A stretch of DNA of 34,080 nucleotides from Allobosea sp. TND4EK4. GTDB lineage: Bacteria; Pseudomonadota; Alphaproteobacteria; Rhizobiales; Beijerinckiaceae. The stretch is from assembly GCF_900156025.1 (NCBI RefSeq), contig NZ_FTMO01000027.1, positions 1 through 34,080 of the forward strand, given 5' to 3'. This document shows, in pieces, positions 26,507 through 34,080 of the stretch (position 1 is the first letter of the stretch; every line of letters begins with the position of its first letter). The notes under the pieces were generated by a model. It was not told the origin of the DNA. It did not search any database and worked only from the letters and a program-made list of their open reading frames with translations. The position numbers were made by a program, and so were the translations under genes.

Positions 26507-27505
26507 ATGACCCAGACCCGCACGGACGTCCTCGCTCTCGGCAACGCCATCGTCGATGTTCTTGCCTCGGCCGAGGAGGATTTTCTCGCCGCGCAGAAGC
26601 TGACAAAGGGCGCGATGATGCTGATCGACGAGGTCCGCGCCGAGCAGCTCTATGCGGCGATGGGCCCGGCCCGGATCATCTCGGGCGGCTCCGCCGCGAA
26701 CACCATCGCCGGCCTCGCCTCCTTCGGCGGCAAGGGTGCCTTCATCGGCAAGGTCCGCGGTGACGAGCTGGGCAAGCTCTACCGCCATGACCTGACCTCG
26801 CTGGGCGTCGCCTTTGGCACGGCCGATGCGACGGAGGGCCCCGCCACGGCGCGCTCCTTCATCATCGTCACGCCCGATGGCGAGCGCACGATGAACACCT
26901 ATCTCGGCGCCTGCCAGGGCCTTTCCGTGGCGGATGTCGACCAGAAGGCGGTCGAGGCTGCCGACATCGTCTATCTCGAAGGCTACCTCTGGGATCCGCC
27001 GGCGGCGAAGGATGCCTTCCGCAAGGCCTCGGAGATCGCCCACAAGGCTGGCGGCAAGGTGGCGATCACGCTCTCCGATTCCTTTTGCGTCGACCGCTAT
27101 CGCGACGAATTCGTCGGGCTGATCCGCAAGCGCATGGTCGATCTCGTCTTCGCCAACGAGCACGAGCTCAAGAGCCTCTACGAGACCTCGGATTTCGACA
27201 CGGCCCTGTCCTGGCTCCGCTCGGAGAACATCCTCGCCGTGGTCACCCGCTCCGAGAAGGGCGCACTGGCGGTGACGCCGGACGGCATCGTCGAGGAACC
27301 GGTCTTCCCGGTCGAGCGCGTCGTCGATGCGACGGGCGCCGGCGACCTCTTCGCCGCCGGCTTCCTCTTTGGCCTGACATCGGGCCGCGAGACGCGCGAT
27401 TGCCTGCGTCTGGGCGCGCTCGCCGCCGCCGAGATCATCAGCCATGTCGGCGCGCGGCCGGATATCAGCCTGAAGACGCTGGCGGGGAACGAAGGGCTGC
27501 TCTGA
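26507..27505 (+). CDS. PfkB-family sugar/adenosine kinase
   Basis: Ribokinase-fold kinase of 332 residues, most like the bacterial adenosine kinase group. PfkB signature 1 is visible as ISGGSAANTIAGLASFGGKGAFIGKVRGDELG, and signature 2 as DATGAGDLFAAGFL with the catalytic Asp280. LSDSFCVDRYRDEF and FANEHELKSL are also family features. The ATG at 26507 starts MTQTRTDVLALGNAIVDV, the standard first strand. It lies 86 bases after the XRE gene with no coupling, so it may be separately transcribed, and it ends just before a palindromic intergenic element. Substrate (adenosine versus another nucleoside or sugar) is inferred only from overall resemblance. Confidence 0.88.
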   Translation: MTQTRTDVLALGNAIVDVLASAEEDFLAAQKLTKGAMMLIDEVRAEQLYAAMGPARIISGGSAANTIAGLASFGGKGAFIGKVRGDELGKLYRHDLTSLGVAFGTADATEGPATARSFIIVTPDGERTMNTYLGACQGLSVADVDQKAVEAADIVYLEGYLWDPPAAKDAFRKASEIAHKAGGKVAITLSDSFCVDRYRDEFVGLIRKRMVDLVFANEHELKSLYETSDFDTALSWLRSENILAVVTRSEKGALAVTPDGIVEEPVFPVERVVDATGAGDLFAAGFLFGLTSGRETRDCLRLGALAAAEIISHVGARPDISLKTLAGNEGLL

Positions 27506-27512
27506 AGCTCGC

Positions 27513-27623
27513 CGTCATTCTCGGGCGAAGCGAAGCGCAGACCCGAGAATCTCTTGCAAGACGAGGCGCGTGCCCCTGCGCCTCAGCTGTGACGGGATGC
27601 TCGGGTCAAGCCCGAGCATGACG
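27513..27623. repeat. Palindromic intergenic (REP-like) element
   Basis: Two inverted repeats lie in the convergent gap between the PfkB gene and the PPOX gene. ATTCTCGGG (27517-27525) pairs with CCCGAGAAT (27542-27550). ATGCTCGGG (27597-27605) pairs with CCCGAGCAT (27611-27619). The whole element is bounded by CGTCAT at one end and ATGACG at the other. This GTCATxCTCGGGC..GCCCGAGxATGAC style is common as dispersed palindromes in Hyphomicrobiales genomes. Only one element is in the window, so dispersal is not shown here. It could also stop transcription from both sides. Confidence 0.65.
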
Positions 27624-27630
27624 AGGCGCC

Positions 27631-28266
27631 TCAATACAGCGTCGCCTTCACCCGCTCCGGCAGCGCCTTGTCGTAAGCCTCGCCGTCGAAGGTCTCGACT
27701 GCCGCATCGCGCGCCGTGATGTCGCGCAGGATCGTGCCCGCGCTCGGCACCACGCCCCGCGCGACATGCTTTGCCGGATTCCACAGCTCGGCCCGCACCA
27801 CCGCGCGCGAGCACTGGAAGTAGACGCTCTCCACCTTGACCACGATGACGCAGGCGGGGAGCTTGCCAGCCATCTCGAAGCGCCTGCACAACTCAGGGTC
27901 GCTGGACAGCACCGCAACTCCGTTGACGCGCAGCGTCTCGCCGTAACCGGGGATCAGGAAGAGCATTCCGATTCGCGGATCGAACAGGATATTCTTCAAC
28001 GAATCCAGTCGGTTATTGCCTCTTCGGTCGGGAATTAGCAGCGTTTTCGCGTCCCGGACCATGACAAAGCCCGGCTGATCCCCGCGCGGCGAACAATCCA
28101 GACCGTCCGGACCATTGGTGGCGAGCACGAAAAAAGGCGAGGCGGCGATCAGCGCGGCATAGTTCGCGTCGACATGGTCGATCTCCTTGGCAATCGAAGC
28201 CGGCGCGATCGGGTTGGGATAGAGCGCCGCGAGCTGGTCGGGCGAGGTGATCTGGTGTTGGGACAT
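27631..28266 (-). CDS. PPOX-class (pyridoxamine 5'-phosphate oxidase-like) FMN-binding protein
   Basis: Split-barrel flavin-binding protein of about 211 residues. It shows PFFVLATNGPDGLDCSPRGDQPGFV, then LLIPDRRGNNRLDSLKNILFDPRIGMLFLIPG, and GETLRVNGVAVL, a pattern seen in the PPOX-class probable FMN-dependent enzymes (DR_2398-like). The C-terminal half has CVIVVKVESVYFQCSRAVVRAELW. The enzymatic reaction is unknown; it is not the vitamin B6 enzyme itself. I chose ATG at 28266, which has GGGAGG just upstream, over an in-frame TTG four codons earlier. Single gene, 64 bases downstream of the hydrolase gene on the same strand. Confidence 0.85.
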   Translation of the reverse strand: MSQHQITSPDQLAALYPNPIAPASIAKEIDHVDANYAALIAASPFFVLATNGPDGLDCSPRGDQPGFVMVRDAKTLLIPDRRGNNRLDSLKNILFDPRIGMLFLIPGYGETLRVNGVAVLSSDPELCRRFEMAGKLPACVIVVKVESVYFQCSRAVVRAELWNPAKHVARGVVPSAGTILRDITARDAAVETFDGEAYDKALPERVKATLY

Positions 28267-28330
28267 GCTGCCTCCCAAGGACAGGATAAGTCTAGACTAT
28301 CAAATCCGACCTCGCGCGCCACCTGCCAAC

Positions 28331-29098
28331 TCAAGCCAACGAGTCAGAAATCGCCATCGCAAGGCCCGATGGATTCTCCACCGCCATCGAATGACCGGCG
28401 GCAGCAACGATGCGGACCGACACTCCGGCTTCAGGCAGGCCCTCCGTATCGGCGTAAGGCAAGGATCGCTCGCCGACGATCAGGCTGCGCGGGACGTCGA
28501 GTCCCATCAGCAGATCGCGCCAACTCGGATCGCTGCCGGCTACCAACGACGTTGCGGCGCGATACACGGCTAAGGGCGCGCTGACCGCCATCGAGGCGGC
28601 CCAGACGTCGCTGCCGTCCTTGCGGCTGGACTCGGTCACTGCGCGATGGCCGGCCGCCACATAAGCGGCCTCCGGATTCGCCGCGAGCCGGCGGCTGAAG
28701 ACACCGCCGCCGGGCACCAGGTTGGGTTCGCCGACGACGAGCCGGCGCAGGCGGCCTTGCAAACGCATGGCGGCCTCGATCGCAATCGCGCCGCCCATGC
28801 TATGCCCGAAGAGATCGACCGCCGGCAGGTCGAGTTGCTCGACCAGCGCGACGACGCAGGCGGCATGATCAGCGACGGTGTAGCCGAATTGCTGCGGACG
28901 ATCGCTGAAGCCCGAGCCGAGGAGATCGACCAGCAGCATCCTCCGCCCGGTCAGAACCGGATCAGAGGCCACGGCAGGGTAATCGCAGGATGACGCGCAG
29001 CCGAGCCCGTGGATGACGACCAGCGGCGTGCCGTCGCCCGGAAGATCGTGATAGCGCATCCGGCTGTCATCGGTGCCGGGAATGAGAATGGACTTCAT
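28331..29098 (-). CDS. Alpha/beta hydrolase
   Basis: Serine hydrolase fold of 255 residues. Visible are the oxyanion-hole segment VVIHGLGCASSC (28-38), LLVDLLGSGFSDRP, the nucleophile elbow GHSMGG with Ser100, and a late His in AAAGHSMAVENP that would complete the triad. The acid residue is probably in RSLIVGERSLPYADTEGLPE but I cannot fix it. No signal peptide, so cytosolic. The substrate is unknown, since esterases, C-C hydrolases and haloperoxidase-like enzymes share this pattern. It lies upstream of the PPOX gene on the same strand; the two may share a transcript. Confidence 0.82.
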   Translation of the reverse strand: MKSILIPGTDDSRMRYHDLPGDGTPLVVIHGLGCASSCDYPAVASDPVLTGRRMLLVDLLGSGFSDRPQQFGYTVADHAACVVALVEQLDLPAVDLFGHSMGGAIAIEAAMRLQGRLRRLVVGEPNLVPGGGVFSRRLAANPEAAYVAAGHRAVTESSRKDGSDVWAASMAVSAPLAVYRAATSLVAGSDPSWRDLLMGLDVPRSLIVGERSLPYADTEGLPEAGVSVRIVAAAGHSMAVENPSGLAMAISDSLA

Positions 29099-29182
29099 CG
29101 TCCGCCTTCCGGTGAAATCGCTGGCCTTTTGTCATGAGTCCTGTCGGCGCGCGGCAGCAGCAGCGATATGTCTCGGTAAGCA

Positions 29183-29214
29183 AAACGCCCCGCATCGTCA
29201 GATGCGGGGCGTTT
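29183..29214 (-). terminator. Intrinsic terminator downstream of pnp
   Basis: A perfect 14-bp stem (29183-29196 with 29201-29214) with a 4-base loop ends the pnp transcript 39 bases past its stop. The stem's own TTTT on the minus strand supplies part of the U-tract. It also separates pnp from the hydrolase gene. Confidence 0.87.
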
Positions 29215-29253
29215 CATGCTTCACGTCAAGCTCACCGCTTCACAGGCGGGCGA

Positions 29254-31425
<2,172 letters not shown>

Positions 31426-31623
31426 GGATATCGTCTTTCGGTCGGTTCGACCCGCTTGGCGCGTTCAGGCCCATGGGCAAGACGGCCGAACGCTCGGAGG
31501 ACAGGCGCACCCGAGCGCTCGGCGATCCTGCCATGGACGTCATTCGGCGCCCGGCGGGTCAGACGGGAGCCGCCCCATGCGGCTGCCGCGTCGGAAGGGG
31601 GCGGCCGTCGGACGGCGGTCCCC

Positions 31624-31661
31624 AAAAAGGGAGCCCGCCCGGAGCGGAGCGCACCGGGCGG
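31624..31661 (-). terminator. Hairpin between rpsO and pnp
   Basis: On the minus strand CCGCCCGG (rc of 31654-31661) pairs with CCGGGCGG (rc of 31635-31642), an 8-bp G/C stem. It is followed six bases later by TTTTT. It begins 20 bases after the rpsO stop and probably ends most rpsO transcripts, with some read-through into pnp. Confidence 0.7.
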
Positions 31662-31681
31662 AAATCATCTTCGATCGGCGA

Positions 31682-31951
31682 TCAGCGGCGGATGCCGAGG
31701 CGCTCGATCAGGCTCTTGTAGCGGCCTTCGTCCTTGCTCTTGAGATAGTCGAGCAGCGAACGGCGCTGCGAGACCATCTTGAGCAGGCCGCGGCGCGAAT
31801 GGTTGTCCTTCGCGTGCGACTTGAAGTGGCCGGTGAGGTTGTTGATGCGCTCGGTCAGGACAGCGACCTGGACTTCCGGCGAGCCGGTGTCGTTCGGCTT
31901 GGTGGCGTATTCCTGGAGCAGCGCGGTCTTGCGCTCGGCGGTGATCGACAT
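31682..31951 (-). CDS. rpsO: 30S ribosomal protein S15
   Basis: Small-subunit primary-binding protein that contacts 16S rRNA helices 20-22. The 89-residue product matches the family exactly in length and pattern: [51 protein letters not shown], ending in [13 protein letters not shown]. It heads the rpsO-pnp unit. The 216-base leader between it and the HxlR gene contains one perfect hairpin at 32122-32151 but no S15-type autoregulatory pseudoknot that I can identify. Confidence 0.98.
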   Translation of the reverse strand: MSITAERKTALLQEYATKPNDTGSPEVQVAVLTERINNLTGHFKSHAKDNHSRRGLLKMVSQRRSLLDYLKSKDEGRYKSLIERLGIRR

Positions 31952-32121
31952 CGGGATATCCTCGTGTTGGGGTTGATCTGGCGGGCCTGGCCGGGATGTC
32001 GTCCAGCGAGGTCCGAAGCCCGCGAGCGCCTCATCGTGGAAGCGTCGCGCAGCCGGTCCGTTTCGGGCCGGATGGGCGGCATATACACGAAATTGCGGGA
32101 AAGGCCAGCGTTGCCCGTTGA

Positions 32122-32151
32122 CAGCGTCCCGCGCGGATCGCAGGGACGCTG
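32122..32151. repeat. Perfect hairpin between HxlR gene and rpsO
   Basis: CAGCGTCCC (32122-32130) pairs perfectly with GGGACGCTG (32143-32151) around a 12-base loop. It sits 16 bases past the HxlR stop. No T-run follows, so it could be a Rho-assisted 3' end or a structured leader element upstream of rpsO. Confidence 0.5.
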
Positions 32152-32167
32152 CGTCTGGACGGGCCGG

Positions 32168-32539
32168 CTAGGCCTCCGTTCCACCGCGATCGTAACGTCG
32201 CTGCGCCGCCTCGATCTCGCCGATATGCGTCTCGGCCCAGATCGTCAGATGGTTGACGGTCGACGACAGTGTCCGCCCCAGTTCGGTCAGCGAGTACTCG
32301 ACGGTCACGGGCACGGTCGCAAAGACCTCACGCCGCACCAGTCCGTCCCGCTCCAGGCTCTTCAGGGTCTGAGACAGCATCTTCTGCGAGATGTTTTCGA
32401 TCCGGCGCCTGAGTTCGTTGAAGCGCAGCGTCCCCTCTTCGAGCGCGATCAGGATCAGCACGGCCCAGCTGTCGCCGATCCGGTCAAGGACACGCCGCGT
32501 CGGGCACAGGGCGGCGAAGGCGTCTGGGCGTTTCAGCAT
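32168..32539 (-). CDS. HxlR-family transcriptional regulator
   Basis: A 123-residue winged-helix regulator. The family core is visible: Cys12 in ALCPTRRVLDRIGDSWAVLILIALEEGTLRFNELRRRIENISQKMLSQTLKSLERDGLVRREV. VEYSLTELGRTL forms the wing and the C-terminal helices. Cys12 sits where the redox- or electrophile-sensing cysteine of YodB, HypR and QorR lies. The ATG at 32539 follows the family; the upstream open frame is not protein-like. It is divergent from an NAD(P)-binding reductase gene, and the 123-base gap holds a palindrome. HxlR regulators commonly repress such a neighbour in response to quinones or aldehydes, but the inducer here is unknown. Confidence 0.9.
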   Translation of the reverse strand: MLKRPDAFAALCPTRRVLDRIGDSWAVLILIALEEGTLRFNELRRRIENISQKMLSQTLKSLERDGLVRREVFATVPVTVEYSLTELGRTLSSTVNHLTIWAETHIGEIEAAQRRYDRGGTEA

Positions 32540-32620
32540 GGCGGTTTCCCGGAAGTGACCATGTCGCGTGAAAGTGCCTTCTTTACGGGAAGCATGGGCA
32601 AGGACACATAAGCTCCATTC

Positions 32621-32647
32621 GATAGTAGGTATCGAATAGATACTATC
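32621..32647. promoter_or_regulatory. Probable HxlR operator
   Basis: The core is GTATC-GAATA-GATAC (32629-32643), a perfect 5-bp inverted repeat. Outer arms GATAGTA (32621-32627) and TACTATC (32641-32647) extend it. It lies just upstream of the AAAGGAG ribosome-binding site of the reductase gene and 81 bases from the HxlR start. Confidence 0.7.
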
Positions 32648-32662
32648 AAAGGAGTATCCGGA

Positions 32663-33274
32663 ATGAAAGTTGCCCTGATCGGCGCCAGCGGCTTCATCGG
32701 CTCGCGGCTGCTGGCCGAGCTCTCCAGCCGCGGCCATGCCGTGACCGCCATCGTCCGCAACCCGGGGAAGGTTGCTGCGCTGCCGGGCGTCACCGCCGTC
32801 GCGGGCGACATCTTCGACAAGGACCGTCTGGCCAGCCTGCTTGCCGGCCATCAAGCGGCGATCAGTGCCGTGCATTTCATGGCGAGCGATGCGCAGGCCC
32901 TTCTCGGCGCGGTGAAGCAATCGGGGGTGCCGCGCTATCTCGTGGTCGGCGGGGCCGGCAGCCTCGAGGTCGCGCCGGGCGTGAAGCTGTTCGATACGCC
33001 GGACTTCCCCCAAGCCTATTACGACGAAGCCAAGAAGGGCGGGGACTTTCTGGACCTGCTTCAGCAGGAGGAGACGCTGGACTGGACCTTCCTGTCGCCC
33101 TCGGCCGTCATTCATCCGGGCGATCGCACTGGCACGTTCCGGCTCGGCACCGACCGGTTGCTGGTCGACGACAAGGGCAACAGCGCCATCTCGGCCGAGG
33201 ATTATGCGATCGCGCTGGTCGACGAGCTGGAAAAGCCTGCCCATCGCCGCCGCCGTTTCACTGTCGGCTACTGA
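32663..33274 (+). CDS. NAD(P)-binding oxidoreductase (NmrA/atypical SDR type)
   Basis: A 203-residue Rossmann protein opening MKVALIGASGFIGSRLLAEL, with the GxxGxxG dinucleotide loop at residues 7-13. AIVRNPGK (the Arg suggests NADP), GDIFDKDRLASLLAGHQAAISAV and LVVGGAGSLEVAPGV are in the right order. The atypical-SDR family includes quinone reductases and flavin or biliverdin reductases; the substrate is not evident. AAAGGAG lies 8 bases before the ATG. Divergent from, and probably repressed by, the HxlR regulator, as suggested by the palindrome overlapping its likely promoter. Confidence 0.88.
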   Translation: MKVALIGASGFIGSRLLAELSSRGHAVTAIVRNPGKVAALPGVTAVAGDIFDKDRLASLLAGHQAAISAVHFMASDAQALLGAVKQSGVPRYLVVGGAGSLEVAPGVKLFDTPDFPQAYYDEAKKGGDFLDLLQQEETLDWTFLSPSAVIHPGDRTGTFRLGTDRLLVDDKGNSAISAEDYAIALVDELEKPAHRRRRFTVGY

Positions 33275-33296
33275 ACTCGTCGGACCCTGAACGACA

Positions 33297-33328
33297 ACGG
33301 CCCCGCCTCCGGAGGGAGGCGGGGCCGT
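33297..33328. terminator. Bidirectional hairpin between convergent genes
   Basis: A perfect 14-bp stem, ACGGCCCCGCCTCC (33297-33310) with its complement at 33315-33328, and a 4-base loop. It lies 22 bases past the reductase stop and 20 bases past the stop of the convergent small gene. T-runs are poor on both sides, but strength and position suit a shared terminator. Confidence 0.72.
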
Positions 33329-33348
33329 CTCATGTCTGGATCGTTGTC

Positions 33349-33699
33349 TCAGGCCTTGCGGAAGCGCTTGTCGCCGATGCTGAGCGTGCCGCGCTTGAGC
33401 TTGCCGAGCGCGACCCATCCGGCTTCGCCCTCGAAATAGAGCTTCGAGCGATCGACCGCATAGCGGCCGAGATGCTCGGCACCGAGAGCGGGTTTCTTCT
33501 TCTTGAACTGCCCGTTGGGGCTGAGATCGATCAGGATGCTGCCATCCTCGGTTTTCCAGATGCCGATGGCGGCCTGCTCGAACGGCGTCGGTGCGCCGCT
33601 GTCGGCAAGATCGATTTCGAGGGGTCGGGTCGGGCGGCTGCCCGGCGCGAAGCCGGAGGCGAACTGTCCGAGAGCGTGAAGGACCTGGGTGAGCGGCAT
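33349..33699 (-). CDS. Hypothetical protein, 116 residues
   Basis: Not recognised as a named family. I start it at the ATG at 33699, which has GGGAGA about 8 bases upstream; the open frame continues upstream but turns Arg-rich and unlike protein. The first 45 residues are mixed (MPLTQVLHALGQFASGF, then a Pro/Arg stretch). From IGIWKTEDGSILIDLSPNG on, the sequence alternates short strands: FKKKKPALGAEHLGRYAVD, KLYFEGEAGWVALGKL, TLSIGDKRFRKA. This suggests a small beta-barrel or lipocalin-like fold, with a loose resemblance to DUF2147-type IGxWxTED openings. No signal peptide or cysteine motif. Convergent with the reductase gene and on the same strand as the chemoreceptor gene. Confidence 0.6.
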   Translation of the reverse strand: MPLTQVLHALGQFASGFAPGSRPTRPLEIDLADSGAPTPFEQAAIGIWKTEDGSILIDLSPNGQFKKKKPALGAEHLGRYAVDRSKLYFEGEAGWVALGKLKRGTLSIGDKRFRKA

Positions 33700-33909
33700 G
33701 GCTTCATCTCCCTGTCTGCGACGGACGACGCCGCTTGCCGCAGGCATCCTTTGGACGCTGCGAGCCAAGCGGCGAAGCATCCGCATGCCTCGTCGGGAGG
33801 CAGGGGATGGCCGTCGTGAAATGGTTGCAAAGGGGCGATGCGGGCGCCGAAGCGCGGGCATCTGCAGCAGAGATAGGCTACAGGAAGCCCCTCGCAAGGG
33901 AGCGATGTC

Positions 33910-33939
33910 AAAAAAGCGGCGCCCTTTCGGGCGCCGCTT
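33910..33939 (-). terminator. Intrinsic terminator of the chemoreceptor gene
   Basis: AAGCGGCGCCC (33914-33924) and GGGCGCCGCTT (33929-33939) form an 11-bp stem with a TTTC loop. On the minus strand it runs into TTTTTT. It lies 27 bases after the chemoreceptor stop. Confidence 0.92.
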
Positions 33940-33966
33940 CAATTCTGGCTTCGGATGATCGGAGTC

Positions 33967-34080
33967 TCAGAACTCTTCCCATCCGTGGTCCTGGGCGCGG
34001 CCGGCTGGGGAGGCTTTCGCGGGAGCTGCGGCCCTGGCGGGAGCTGCGGCCTTGGTCTGTGCGAAGGCGGCTTCGGCGAG
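33967..34080 (-). CDS. Methyl-accepting chemotaxis protein, C-terminal tail (partial)
   Basis: The last 37 codons of a gene entering from the right edge, ending at a TGA at 33967-33969. The tail is an Ala/Pro-rich flexible linker (QTKAAAPARAAAPAKASPA) followed by DHGWEEF at the very end. A terminal xWxxF pentapeptide on a flexible tether is the CheR/CheB docking site of chemoreceptors (NWETF in E. coli Tar), so this is most likely an MCP with tethered methylation. The sensing, HAMP and signalling domains are outside the window. The call rests on the tail alone and the strong terminator just downstream. Confidence 0.75.
   Translation of the reverse strand, partial: LAEAAFAQTKAAAPARAAAPAKASPAGRAQDHGWEEF

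Noticed and set aside
27513..27623. CRISPR array
   Set aside because: Only two hairpins with different sequences and no regular spacing or repeats; it is a palindromic extragenic element.

Overview
The window reads as a chromosomal, origin-proximal segment of an alphaproteobacterium, most likely order Hyphomicrobiales (Rhizobiales). A Bosea-like genome is a guess from overall gene style, not something I can prove. The evidence is high GC, the alphaproteobacterial order mnmE-mnmG-rsmG-parA-parB, rho-hemJ-hemE, a hemE/PPSR-family junction, the string maf-aroE-coaE-dnaQ, a secB/Tim44 pair, a consensus CtrA box and clustered GANTC (CcrM) sites. I see no phage, transposon, CRISPR array, rRNA or tRNA.

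Layout. 1-4544: the FtsK C-terminus, lolA, xth, a cyclic-nucleotide-binding protein coupled to an OmpR-type response regulator, an L,D-transpeptidase and the YggS/PLPBP protein. 4696-8887 (+): leuS-lptE-holA. 8888-14519 (-): mnmE-mnmG-rsmG-parA-parB, a tRNA/rRNA-modification and chromosome-segregation block that carries a perfect 16-bp parS site inside rsmG. 14811-17785 (-): rho, hemJ, hemE. 17786-18212: a 427-bp gap between divergent hemE and the PPSR-family gene, which I call as the probable chromosomal replication origin. It holds an AT-rich stretch, DnaA-box-like TCCACA motifs, a perfect TTAA-N7-TTAA CtrA box, five GANTC sites and a one-mismatch parS. 18213-21859 (+): PPSR-family gene, maf, aroE, coaE, dnaQ. 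21837-23342 (-): a TerC-family membrane protein and secB. 23593-27505 (+): Tim44-like, mltA, smr and an XRE regulator as a tightly coupled operon, then a PfkB/adenosine kinase. 27513-27623: a palindromic intergenic element. 27631-31951 (-): FMN-binding PPOX protein, alpha/beta hydrolase, pnp, rpsO. 32168-33274: a divergent HxlR regulator / NAD(P)-binding reductase pair with a palindromic operator. 33349-34080 (-): a small unknown protein and the C-terminal tail of a chemoreceptor ending in a WEEF pentapeptide.

How it fits together. Replication (origin, holA, dnaQ), segregation (ParA, ParB, parS, FtsK), translation (leuS, mnmE, mnmG, rsmG, rpsO, RNA turnover by pnp), envelope biogenesis (lolA, lptE, mltA, L,D-transpeptidase, secB) and heme synthesis (hemE, hemJ) sit close together around the origin. 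The most notable non-gene content is the origin itself, where replication-initiation (DnaA), cell-cycle (CtrA, CcrM) and segregation (parS) signals are interleaved. I found no credible new defence or metabolic system. The best leads are regulatory DNA.
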